From positions 1,971,180-2,035,179 of the forward strand of contig NW_027478388.1 in assembly GCF_051014685.1 (NCBI RefSeq): 64,000 bases of DNA, given 5' to 3'. This stretch comes from Ptiloglossa arizonensis (taxonomy: Eukaryota > Arthropoda > Insecta > Hymenoptera > Colletidae). Each line of letters starts with the position of its first letter. The stretch's first letter is position 1. A program made the position numbers and the translations under genes. Shown here piece after piece: positions 47,701 through 59,809 of this stretch. A model generated the notes under the pieces. It did no database searches. It was not told the origin of the DNA and saw only the letters and a list, made by a program, of their open reading frames with translations.

Positions 47701-50700
47701 AAAATTTCAATTGCGTCTGAAAGTAGAAACTCCGCGATTGCAACGGTATGTGTATTTTTTCCCTAGGCCATTCTGGTTAAGCGTTTGGAGCAGCAGAATA
47801 GCGAAAAATTTTTAGCCTTCTCAACCATTTCTTGACTTCAAACTCACATATCTCGCGAACGGATTGACCTGACCCAAAAATTCCTGTTGCGTCTGAAAGT
47901 AGAAACTCGCCCGATTACAAAGGTATGTGTATTCTTTCCCTAGGCCATTCTGGATAAGCGTTTGGAGCAGCAGAATTGTGAAAAATTTTTTGCCTTCTCT
48001 ACCATTTCTTGGCTTCAAAGTCCCATATCTCGCGAACGGATCGACCTAACCCAAATTTCCTATTGCATCTGAAAGTCGAAACTCGCCCGATTACAACGGT
48101 ATGTGTATTTTGTCCCTAGGCCATTCTGGTTAAGCGTTTGGAGCAGCAGAAGTGCGAAAAATTTGTTGTCTTGTCAACCATTTCTTAGATTCAAAGTCCC
48201 ATATCTCGCGAACGGATTGACCTATCCCAAAAATTCCTCTTGCATCTGAAGGTAGAAACTCGCCCGCTTACAACGGTATGTGTATTTTTTCCTTAGGCCA
48301 TTCTGGTTAAGCGTTTGGTGCAGCAGAATTGCGAAAAATTTTTTGCCTTCTCAACCATTTCTTGTCTTCAAGCTCCCATATCTCGCGAACGGATTGACCT
48401 AACCCAATAATTCCTATTGCATCTGAAAGTAGAAACTCGCGCGGTTACAACGGTATGTGTATTTTTTCCCTAGGCCATTCTGGTTAAGCGTTTGGAGCAG
48501 CAGAATTATGAAAAATTTTTTGCCTTCTCTAACCTTTCTTGGCTTCAAACTCCCATATCTCGCGAACGGATTTACCTAACCCAAAAATTCCTGTTGCGTC
48601 TCAAAGTAGAAACTCGCCCGATTACAACGGTACGTGAATTTTTCCCCTAGGCCATACTGGTTAAGCGTCTGGAGCAGCAGAAGTGCGAAAAATTTGTTGT
48701 CTTGTCAACCATTTCTTAGATTCAAAGTCCCATATCTCGCGAACGGATTGACCTATCCCAAAAATTCCTGTTGCATTTGAATGTAGAAACTCAGCCGATT
48801 ACAACGGTATGTGTATTTTTTCCTTAGGCCATTCTGCTTAAGCGTTTGGTGCAGCAGAATTGCGAAAAATTTTTTGCCTTCTCAACCATTTCTTGGCTTC
48901 AAACTCCCATATCTCGCGAACGGATTGACCTAACCCAAATTTCCTATTGCATCTGAGAGTCGAAACTCGCCCGATTACAACGGTATGTGTATTTTGTCCC
49001 AAGGGCATTCTGGTTAAGCGTTTGGAGCAGCAGAAGTGCGAAAAATTTGTTGTCTTCTCAACCATTTCTTAGCTTCAAACTCCCATGCCTCGTCAACGGA
49101 TTGACCTAACCCAATAATTTCTATTGCATCTGAAAGTAGAAACTCGCCCGATTACAACGGTATGAGTATTTTTTCCCCAGGCCATTCTGGTTAAGCGTTT
49201 GGTGCAGCAGAATTGCGAAAAATTTTTTGCCTTCTCAAGCATTTCTTGTCTTCAAGCTCCCATATCTCGCGAACGGATTGACCTAACCCAAAAATTCCTA
49301 TTGCATCTGAAAGTAGAAACTCGCCCGATTACAACGGTATGTGTATTTTTTCCCTAGGCCATTCTGGTTAAGCGTTTGGAGCAGCAGAATTGTGAAAAAT
49401 TTTTTGCCTTCTCTACCATTTCTTGGCTTCAAACTCCCATATCTCGCGAACGGATTGACCTAACCCAAAAATTTCTATTGCGTCTGAAAGTAGAAACTCC
49501 CCGATTGCAACGGCATGTGCATTTTTTCCCTAGGCCATTCTGGTTAAGCGTTTGGAGCAGCAGAATCGCGAAAAATTTTTAGCCTTCTCAACCATTTCTT
49601 GACTTCAAACTCACATATCTCGCGAACGGATTGACCTGACCCAAAAATTCCTGTTGCGTCTGAAAGTAGAAACTCGCCCGATTACAAAGGTATGTGTATT
49701 CTTTCCCTAGGCCATTCTGGTTAAGCGTTTGGAGCAGCAGAATTGTGAAAAATTTTTTGCCTTCTCTACCATTTCTTGGCTTCAAAGTCCCATATTTCGC
49801 GAACGGATCGACCTAACCCAAAAATTCCTATTGTAACTGAAAGTAGAAACTCGCCCGATTACAACGGTATGTGTATTTTTTCCCTAGGCCATTCTGGTTA
49901 AGCGTTTGAAGCAGCAGAATTGCGAAAAATTTTTTGCCTTCTCAACCAATTCTTGGCTTCAAACACCCATATCTCGCGAACGGATTGACCTAACCCAAAA
50001 ATTCCTATTGCATCTGAGAGTAGAAACTCGCCCGATTACAAAGGTATGTGTATTTCTTCCCCAGGCCATTCTGGTTGAGCGTTTGGAGCAGCAGAATTGC
50101 GAAAAATTTTTTGCCTTCTCTACCATTTCTTGGCTTCAAAGTCCCATATCTCGCGAACGGATCGACCTAACCCAAATTTCCTATTGCATCTGAAAGTCGA
50201 AACTCGCCCGATTACAACGGTATGTGTATTTTGTCCCTAGGCCATTCTGGTTTAGCGTTTGGAGCAGCAGAAGTGCGAAAAATTTGTTGTCTTGTCAACC
50301 ATTTCTTAGATTCAAAGTCCCATATCTCGCGAACGGATTGACCTATCCCAAAAATTCCTGTTGCATCTGAAAGTAGAAACTCGCTCGATTACAACGGTAT
50401 GTTTATTTTTTCCTTAGGCCATTCTGGTTAAGCGTTTGGTGCAGCAGAATTGCGAAAAATTTTTTGCCTTCTCTACCATTTCTTGGCTTCAAACTCCCAT
50501 ATCTCGCGAACGGATTGACCTAACCCAAAAATTTCAATTGCGTCTGAAAGTAGAAACTCCCCGATTGCAACGGTATGTTTATTTTTTCCCTAGGCCATTC
50601 TGGTTAAGCGTTTGGAGCAGCAGAATTATGAAAAATTTTTTGCCTTCTCTACCCTTTCTTGGCTTCAAACTCCCATATCTCGCGAACGGATTGACCTAAC

Positions 50701-51439
50701 CCAAAAATTCCTGTTGCGTCTGAAAGTAGAAACTCGCCCGATTACAAAGGTATGTGTATTCTTTCCCTAGGCCATTCTGGATAAGCGTTTGGTGCAGCAG
50801 AATTGCGAAAAATTTTTTGCCTTCTCTACCATTTCTTGGCTTCAAAGTCCCATATCTCGCGAACGGATCGACCTAACCCAAATTTCCTATTGCATCTGAG
50901 TGTCGAAACTCGCCCGATTACAACGGTATGTGTATTTTGTCCCTAGGCCATTCTGGTTAAGCGTTTGGAGCAGCACAAGTGCGAAAAATTTGTTGTCTTG
51001 TCAACCATTTCTTAGATTCAAAGTCCCATATCTCGCGAACGGATTGACCTATCCCAAAAATTCCTGTTGCATCTGAAAGTAGAAACTCGCTCGATTACAA
51101 CGGTAGGTGTATTTTGTCCCAAGGCCATTCTGGTTAAGCGTTTGGAGCAGCAGAAGTGCGAAAAATTTGTTGTCTTCTCAACCATTTCTTAGCTTCAAAC
51201 TCCCATGCCTCGTCAACGGATTGACCTAACCCAATAATTTCTATTGCATCTGAAAGTAGAAACTCGCCCGATTACAACGGTATGTGTATTTTTTCCCTAG
51301 GCCATTCTGGTTAAGCGTTTGGAGCAGCAGAATTATGAAAAATTTGTTGTCTTGTCAACCATTTCTTAGATTCAAAGTCCCATATCTCGCGAACGGATTG
51401 CCCTATCCCAAAAATTCCTGTTGCATTTGAAAGTAGAAA
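42960..51439. repeat. 4240-bp 24-mer, two full tandem copies
   Basis: Units 42,960-47,199 and 47,200-51,439 repeat at offset 4,240. In several kilobases of reading I found only two differences: GGCCATTCTGG (43,173) against GGCCATCCTGG (47,413), and CGCCCGCCTAC (44,032) against CGCCCGCTTAC (48,272). Markers copied in both include CAACCAATTC, CAAACACCCATATC, GGTTGAGCG, GGTATGAGTA, CTCAAGCATTTC, GGCATGTGCA and CATATTTCGCG. This is among the most recent large duplications in the window. Confidence 0.9.
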
Positions 51440-52475
51440 CTCGCCCGATTACAACGGTATGTGTATTTTTTCCTTAGGCCATTCTGCTTAAGCGTTTGGT
51501 GCAGCAGAATTGCGAAAAATTTGTTGCCTTCTCAACCATTTCTTGGCTTCAAACTCCCATATCTCGCGAACGGATTGACCTAACCCAAATTTCCTATTGC
51601 ATCTGAGAGTCGAAACTCGCCCGATTACAACGGTATGTGTATTTTGTCCCAAGGCCATCCTGGTTAAGCGTTTGGTGCAGCAGAATTGCGAAAAATTTTT
51701 TGCTTTCTCGTTCATTTCTTGTCTTCAAGCTCCCATATCTCGCGAACGGTTTGACCTAACCCAAAAATTCCTATTGCATCTGAAAGTAGAAACTCGCCCG
51801 ATTACAACGGTATGTGTATTTTTTCCCTAGGCCATTCTGGTTAAGCGTTTGGAGCAGCAGAATTGTGAAAAATTTTTTGCCTTCTGTACCATTTCTTGGC
51901 TTCAATCTCCCATATATCGCGAACGGATTGACCTAACCCAAAAATTTCAATTGCGTCTGAAAGTAGAAACTCCGCGATTGCAACGGTATGTGTATTTTTT
52001 CCCTAGGCCATTCTGGTTAAGCGTTTGGAGCAGCAGAATAGCGAAAAATTTTTAGCCTTCTCAACCATTTCTTGACTTCAAACTCACATATCTCGCGAAC
52101 GGATTGACCTGACCCAAAAATTCCTGTTGCGTCTGAAAGTAGAAACTCGCCCGATTACAAAGGTATGTGTATTCTTTCCCTAGGCCATTCTGGATAAGCG
52201 TTTGGAGCAGCAGAATTGTGAAAAATTTTTTGCCTTCTCTACCATTTCTTGGCTTCAAAGTCCCATATCTCGCGAACGGATCGACCTAACCCAAATTTCC
52301 TATTGCATCTGAAAGTCGAAACTCGCCCGATTACAACGGTATGTGTATTTTGTCCCTAGGCCATTCTGGTTAAGCGTTTGGAGCAGCAGAAGTGCGAAAA
52401 ATTTGTTGTCTTGTCAACCATTTCTTAGATTCAAAGTCCCATATCTCGCGAACGGATTGACCTATCCCAAAAATT
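51440..52475. repeat. Partial third copy of the 24-mer
   Basis: The third copy follows units 1 and 2 exactly for about 1.04 kb, including the GGCCATCCTGG variant of copy 2. It then stops at a readable crossover in CCCAAAAATT (52,466-52,475) and continues with sequence equivalent to 50,534 of copy 2. About 13 monomers (2,298 bp) are missing relative to a full unit. Confidence 0.85.
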
Positions 52476-55218
52476 TCAATTGCGTCTGAAAGTAGAAACT
52501 CCCCGATTGCAACGGTATGTTTATTTTTTCCCTAGGCCATTCTGGTTAAGCGTTTGGAGCAGCAGAATTATGAAAAATTTTTTGCCTTCTCTACCCTTTC
52601 TTGGCTTCAAACTCCCATATCTCGCGAACGGATTGACCTAACCCAAAAATTCCTGTTGCGTCTGAAAGTAGAAACTCGCCCGATTACAACGGTACCTGAA
52701 TTTTTCCCCTAGGCCATACTGGTTAAGCGTCTGGAGCAGCAGAATTGCGAAAAATTTGTTGTCTTGTCAACCATTTCTTAGATTCAAAGTCCCATATCTC
52801 GCGAACGGATTGACCTATCCCAAAAATTCCTGTTGCGTTTGAAAGTAGAAACTCGCCCGATTACAACGGTATGTGTATTTTTTCCTTAGGCCATTCTGCT
52901 TAAGCGTTTGGTGCAGCAGAATTGCGAAAAATTTTTTGCCTTCTCAACCATTTCTTGGCTTCAAACTCCCATATCTCGCGAACGGATTGACCTAACCCAA
53001 ATTTCCTATTGCATCTGAGAGTCGAAACTCGTCCGATTACAACGGTATGTGTATTTTTCCCTCGGCCATTCTGGTTAAGCGTTTGGAGCAGCAGAAGTGC
53101 GAAAAATTTGTTGTCTTCTCAACCATTTCATAGCTTCAAACTCCCATATCTCGCGAACGGATTGACCTATCCCAAAAATTCCTGTTGCATCTGAAAGTAG
53201 AACCTCGCCCGATTACAACGGTATGTGTATTTTTTCCTTAGGCCATTCTCGTTAAGCGTTTGGTGCAGCAGAATTGCGAAAAATTTTTTGCTGTCTCGAT
53301 CATTTCTTGCCTTCAAGCTCCCATATCTCGCGAACGGTTTGACCTAACCCAAAAATTCCTATTGCATCTGAGAGTAGAAACTCGCCCGATTACAAAGGTA
53401 TGTGTATTTCTTCCCCAGGCCATTCTGGTTAAGCGTTTGGAGCAGCAGAATTGCGAAAAATTTTTTGCCTTCTCAACCATTTCTTGGCTTCAAACTCCCA
53501 TATCTCGCGAACGGATTGACCTAACCCAAATTTCCTATTGCATCTGAAAGTCGAAACTCGCCCGATTACAACGGTATGTGTATTTTTTCCCTAGGCCATT
53601 CTGGTTAAGCGTTTGGAGCAGCAGAACTGTGAAAAATTTTTTGCCTTCTCTACCATTTCTTGGCTTCAAACTCCCATATCTCGCGAACGGATTGACCTGA
53701 CCCAAAAATTTCAATTGCGTCTGAAAGTAGAAACTCCCCGATTGCAACGGTATGTGTATTTTTTCCCTAGGCCATTCTGGTTAAGCGTTTGGAGCAGCAG
53801 AATAGCGAAAAATTTTTAGCCTTCTCAACCATTTCTTGACTTCAAACTCACATACCTCGCGAACGGATTGACCTGACCCAAAAATTCCTGTTGCGTCTGA
53901 AAGTAGAAACTCGCCCGATTACAAAGGTATGTGTATTCTTTCCCTAGGCCATTCTGGTTAAGCGTTTGGAGCAGCAGAATTGTGAAAAATTTTTTGCCTT
54001 CTCTACCATTTCTTGGCTTCAAAGTCCCATATCTCGCGAACGGATCGACCTAACCCAAATTTCCTATTGCATCTGAAAGTCGAATCTCGCCCGATTACAA
54101 CGGTATGTGTATTTTGTCCCTAGGCCATTCTGGTTAAGCGTTTGGAGCAGCAGAAGTGCGAAAAATTTGTTGTCCTGTCAACCATTTCTTAGATTCAAAG
54201 TCCCATATCTCGCGATCGGATTGACCTATCCCAAAAATTCCTGTTGCATCTGAAAGTAGAAACTCGCTCGATTACAACGGTATGTGTATTTTTTCCTTAG
54301 GCCATTCTGGTTAAGCGTTGGGTGCAGCAGAATTGCGAAAAATTTTTTGCCTTCTCAACCATTTCTTGTCTTCAAGCTCCCATATCTCGCGAACGGTTTG
54401 ACCTAACCCAAAAATTCCTATTGCATCTGAGAGTAGAAACTCGCCCGATTACAAGGGTATGTGTATTTCTTCCCCAGGCCATTCTGGTTAAGCGTTTGGA
54501 GCAGCAGAATTGCGAAAAATTTTTTGCCTTCTCAACCATTTCTTGGCTTCAAACTCCCATATTTCGCGAACGGATTGACCTAACCCAAATTTCCTATTGC
54601 ATCTGAAAGTCGAAACTCGCCCGATTACAACGGTATGTGTATTTTGTCCCTAGGCCATTCTGGTTAAGCGTTTGGAGCAGCAGAAGTGCGAAAAATTTGT
54701 TGTCCTGTCAACCATTTCTTAGATTCAAAGTCCCATATCTCGCGAACGGATTGACCTATCCCAAAAATTCCTGTTGCATCTGAAAGTAGAAACTCGTCCG
54801 AATACAACGGTATGTGTATTTTTTCCCTAGGCCATTCTGGTTAAGCGTTTGGAGCAGCAGAACTGTGAAAAATTTTTTGCCTTCTCTACCATTTCTTGGC
54901 TTCAAACTCCCATATCTCGCGAACGGATTGACCTAACCCAAAAATTTCAATTGCGTCTGAAAGTAGAAACTCCCCGATTGCAACGGTATGTGTATTTTTT
55001 CCCTAGGCCATTCTGGTTAAGCGTTTGAAGCAGCAGAATAGCGAAAAATTTTTAGCCTTCTCAACCATTTCTTGACTTCAAACTCACATACCTCGCGAAC
55101 GGATTGACCTGACCCAAAAATTCCTGTTGCGTCTGAAAGTAGAAACTCGCCCGATTACAAAGGTATGTGTATTCTTTCCCTAGGCCATTCTGGTTAAGCG
55201 TTTGGAGCAGCAGAATTG
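52476..55218. repeat. Family B monomers between the 24-mer and 26-mer repeats
   Basis: About 15 family B monomers. The first are equivalent to 46.29-46.48 kb. Later ones form two related stretches, about 53.40-54.02 and 54.45-55.22 kb, that share GGTGTGTATT-type spacing, CTTCCCCAGGCC, CAGAACTGTG, ACTCCCCGATTGC and CACATACCTCGCG. Private variants include GGTACCTGAA (52,691) and CTCGCGATCGG (54,211). No non-satellite sequence is present. Confidence 0.75.
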
Positions 55219-58200
55219 TGAAAAATTTTTTGCCTTCTCTACCATTTCTTGGCTTCAAAGTCCCATATCTCGCGAACGGATCGACCTAACCTAAATTTCC
55301 TATTGCATCTGAAAGTCGAATCTCGCCCGATTACAACGGTATGTGTATTTTTTCCTTAGGCCATTCTGGTTAAGCGTTTGGTGCAGCAGAATTGCGAAAA
55401 ATTTTTTGCCTTCTCAACCATTTCTTGTCTTCAAGCTCCCATATCTCGCGAACGGATTGACCGAACCCAAAAATTCCTATTGCATCTGAAAGTAGAAACT
55501 CGCCCGATTACAACGGTATGTGTATTTTTTCCCTAGGACATTCTGGTTAAGCGATTGGAGCAGCAGAATTGTGAAAATTTTTTTGCCTTCTCTACCATTT
55601 CTTGGCTTCAAACTCCCATATCTCGCGAACGGATTGACCTAACCCAAAAATTCCTGTTGCGTCTGAAAGTAGAAACTCGCCCGATTCCAACGGTATGTGT
55701 ATTTTTTCCCTAGGCCATTCTGGTTAAGCGTTTGGAGCAGCAGAATTGCGAAAAATTTGTTCTCTTCTCTACCATTTCTTGGCTACAAACCCCCATATCT
55801 CGCGAACGGATAGACCTATCCCAAAAATTCCTATTGCCTTTGAAAGTAAACACTCGTCCGATTACAACGGTACGTGTATTTTTCCCTTAGGCCATTCTGG
55901 TTAAGCGTTTGGAGCAGCAGAATTGCGAAAATTTTTTTGCCTTCTCAACCATTCCTTGGCTTCAAACTCCCATATCTCGCGAACGGATTGACCTAACCCA
56001 AAAATTCCTATTGCATCTGAAAGTAGAAACTCGCCCGATTACAACGGTATGTGTATTTTTTCCCTAGGCAATTCTGGTTAAGCGATTGGAGCAGCAGAAT
56101 TGTGAAAAATTTTTTGCCTTCTCTACCATTTCTTGGCTTCAAACTCCCATATCTCGCGAACGGATTGACCTAACCCAAAAATTCCTGTTGCATCTGAAAG
56201 TAGAAACTCGCTCGATTACAACGGTATGTGTATTTTTTCCTTAGGCCATTCTGGTTAAGCGTTTGGTGCAGCAGAATTGCGAAAAATTTTTTGCCTTCTC
56301 AACCATTTCTTGTCTTCAAGCTCCCATATCTCGCGAACGGATTGACCTAACCCAAAAATTCCTATTGCATCTGAAAGTAGAAACTCGTCCGATTACAACG
56401 GTATGTGTATTTTTTCCCTATGCCATTCTGGTTAAGCGTTTGAAGCAGCAGAATTGTGAAAAATTTTTTGCCTTCTCTACCATTTCTTGGCTTCAAACTC
56501 CCATATCTCGCGAACGGATTGACCTAACCCAAAAATTTCAATTGCGTCTGAAAGTAGAAACTCCCCGATTGCAACGGTATGTGTATTTTTTCCCTAGGCC
56601 ATTCTGGTTAAGCGTTTGGAGCAGCAGAATAGCAAAAAATTTTTAGCCTTCTCAACCATTTCTTGACTTCAAACTCACATACCTCGCGAACGGATTGTCC
56701 TGACCCAAAAATTCCTGTTGCGTCTGAAAGTAGAAACTCGCCCGATTACAACGGTATGTGTATTTTTTCCTTAGGCCATTCTGCTTAAGCGTTTGGTGCA
56801 GCAGAATTTCGAAAAATTTTTTGCCTTCTCAACCATTTCTTGGCTTCAAACTCCCATATCTCGCGAACGGATTGACCAAACTCAAAAATTCCCTACTGCA
56901 TCTGAAAGTAGAAACTCGCGCGATTACAACGGTTTGTGTATTTTCCCTAGGCCATTCTGGATAAGTGTTTGGAGCAGCAGAAGTGCGAAAAATTTGTTGT
57001 CCTGTCAACCATTTCTTAGATTCAAAGTCCCATATCTCGCGAACGGATTGACCTAACCCAAATTTCCTATTGCATCTGAGAGTCGAAACTCGCCCGATTA
57101 CAACGGTATGTGTATTTTGTCCCTAGGCCATTCTGGTTAAGCGTTTGGAGCAGCAGAAGTGCGAAAAATTTGTTGTCTTCTCAACCATTTCTTAGCTTCA
57201 AACTCCCATATCTCGCGAACGGATTGACCAAACCCAAAAATTCCTGTTGCGTCCTAAAGTAGAAACTCGCCCGATTACAACGGTATGTGTATTTTTCCCT
57301 AGGCCCTTCTCGTTAAGCGTTTGGAGTAACAGAAGTGCGAAAAATTTGTTGTCTTCTCAACCATTTCTTAGCTTCAAACTCCCATATCTCGCGAACGGAT
57401 TCACCAAACCCAAAAATTCCTATTGCGTCTGAAAGTGGAAACTGTCCCGATTACAACGGTGTGTGTATTTTTTCACTAGGCCCTTCTCGTTAAGCGTTTG
57501 GAGCAGCCGAAGTGCGAAAAATTTGTTCCCTTTTCAACCATTTCTCAGCTTCAAACTCCCGTATCTCGCGAACGGATTGACCAAACTCAAAAATTCCCTA
57601 GTGCATCTGAAAGTAGAAACTCGCGCGATTACAACGGTATGTGTATTTTCCCTAGGCCATTCTGGATAAGTGTTTGGAGCAGCAGAAGTGCGAAAAATTT
57701 GTTGTCTTCTCAACCATTTCTTAGCTTCAAACTCCCATATCTCGCGAACGGATTGACCAAACCCAAAAATTCCTGTTGCGTCTGAAAGTAGAAACACGCC
57801 CGATTAAAACGGTTTGTGTATTTTTTCCCCAGGCCATTCTGGTTAAGCGTTTGGAGCAGCAGAATTGCGAAAAATTTGTTGCCTTCTCAACCATTTCTTA
57901 GCTTCAAACTCCCATATCTCGCGAACGGATTCACCAAGCCCAAAAATTCCTATTGCGACTGAAAGTAGAAACTCTCCCGATTACAACGGTGTGTGTATTT
58001 TTTCCCTAAGCCCTTCTCGTTAAGCGTTTGGAGCAGCAGCAGTGCGAAAAATTTGTTGCCTTCTCAACCATTTCTTAGCTTCAAACTCCCATATCTCGCG
58101 AACGGATTGACCAAACCCAAAAATTCCTGTTGCGTCTGAAAGTTGAAACTCGCCCGATTACAACGGGATGTCTATTTTTTCCCTAGGCCATTCTGGTTAA

Positions 58201-59809
58201 GCGATTGGGGCAGGAGAAGTACGAAAAATTTGTTGCCTTCTCAACCATTTCTTAGCTTCAAACTCCCATATCTCGCGAACAGATTGACCAAACCCAGAAA
58301 TTCCTGCTGCGTCTGAAAGTAGAAACTCGCCCGATTACAACAGTATGTGTATTAGCCCTAGGCTATTCTGGATAAGTGGTTGGAGCAGCAGAAGTGCGAG
58401 AAATTTGTTGTCTTCTCAACCATTTCTTAGCTTCAAACTCTCATATCTCGCGAACGGATTGACCCAACACTAAAATTCCTGTTGCGTGTGAACGTAGAAA
58501 CTCGCCCGATTACAACGGTTTGTCTCTTTTTCCCTAGGCCATTCTGGTTAAGCGTTTGAAGCAGCAGAAGTGCGAAAAATTTGTTGCCTTCTCAACCATT
58601 TCTTAGCTTCAATCTCCCATACCTCGCGCACGGATTCACCAAGCCCAAAAATTCCTATCGCGTCTAAAAGTAGAAACTCTCCCGATTACAACGGTATGTG
58701 TATTTTTTCCCTAGGCCATTCTGGTTAAGCGTTTGGAGCAGCAGAATGGCGAAAAATTTGTTGGCTTCTCAACCATTTCTAAGCTTCAAATTCGCATATC
58801 TCGCGAACGGTTGGACCAATTCCAAAAATTCCTCCTCCGTCTGAAAGTAGAAACTCGCCCGATTACAATGGTATGTGTATTTCTTCCCTAGGCCACTCTG
58901 GTTAAGCGTTTGGAACAGCAGAAGTGCGAAAAATTTGTAACCTTCTCAACCATTTCTTAGCTTCAAACTCCCATATCTCGCGAACGGATTGACCAAACCC
59001 AAAAATTCCTGTTGCGTCCTAAAGTAGAAACTCGCCCGATTACAACGGTATGTGTATTTTTTCCCTAGGCCCTTCTCGTTAAGCGTTTGGAGCAGCAGAA
59101 GTGCGAATAATTTGTTGCCTTCTCAACCATTTCTCAGCTTCAAACTCCCATATCTCGCGAACGGATTGACCAAACCCAGAAATTCCTGCTGCGTCTGAAA
59201 GTAGAAGCTCGCCCCATTACAACGGTATGTGTATTTTTTCCCTAGGCCATTCTGGTTCAGCGTTTCGAGCAGCAGAAGTGCGAAAAATTTGTTACCTTCT
59301 CAACCATTTCTTAGCTTCAAACTCCCATATCTCGCGAACGGATTGACCAAACCCAAAGATTCCTGTTGCGTCCTAAAGTAGAAACTCGCCCGATTACAAC
59401 GGTATGTGTATTTTTTCCCTAGGCCCTTCTCGTTAAGCGTTTGGAGTAACAGAAGTGCGAAAAATTTGTTGTCTTCTCAACCATTTCTTAGCTTCAAACT
59501 CCCATATCTCGCGAACGGATTCACCAAACCCCAAAATTCCTATTGCGTCTGAAAGTAGAAACTGTCCCGATTTCAACGGTGTGTGTATTTTTTCCCTAGG
59601 CCCTTCTCGTTAAGCGTTTGGAGCAGCAGAAGTGCGAAAAATTTGTTGCCTTTTCAACCATTTCTCAGCTTCAAACTCCCACATCTCGCGAACGGATTGA
59701 CCAAACTCAAAAATTCCTACTGCATCTGAAAGTAGAAACTCGCGCGATTACAACGGTATGTGTATTTTCCCTAGGCCATTCTGGATAAGTGTTTGGAGCA
59801 GCAGAAGTG
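55219..59809. repeat. 4591-bp 26-mer, copy 1, chimeric B plus A
   Basis: Copy 1 of a 4,591-bp unit (26 x 177 - 11). It opens with B monomers (to about 56,860), passes a B/A junction inside the conserved ATCTCGCGAACGGATTGACC core, holds one B-like monomer near 57,000-57,150, and ends with A monomers. The A part keeps the same variant order as 5.85-7.6 kb (GTATTAGCCC, then AACACTAAAA, then GCGCACGG, then GGTTGGACC), with its own private changes such as ATACCTCGCGC, CCTATCGCG and AACACTAAAA. I found no difference from copy 2 over the shared span. Confidence 0.9.

Larger units (their letters stand above)
11826..56860. repeat. Long family B block (about 45 kb)
   Basis: About 255 monomers of family B. 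Recurring subtypes include: B with GAATTGTGAAAAATT and CTCTACCATT; a GTCTTGTCAACC / TTAGATTCAAAG subtype that often has CTCGCTCGATT and TTCCTTAGG; a GGTGCAGCAG / CTTGTCTTCAAGC subtype; and a 176-bp subtype with CCCAAATTTCC, GTCGAAAC and TTTTGTCCC. The TTTTGTCCC, TTCCTTAGG and GGTGCAGCAG / TTGTCTTCAAGC forms tend to follow each other, giving the basic 3-mer and 6-mer rhythm that underlies the longer duplications. Confidence 0.85.

Noticed and set aside
56263..56646. 127-codon frame, repeated exactly at 60,854-61,237
   Set aside because: Its duplication reflects the 4591-bp repeat, and its second half shifts frame at the 1-bp shortened ACTCCCCGATTGC. It is satellite read-through, not a conserved gene.
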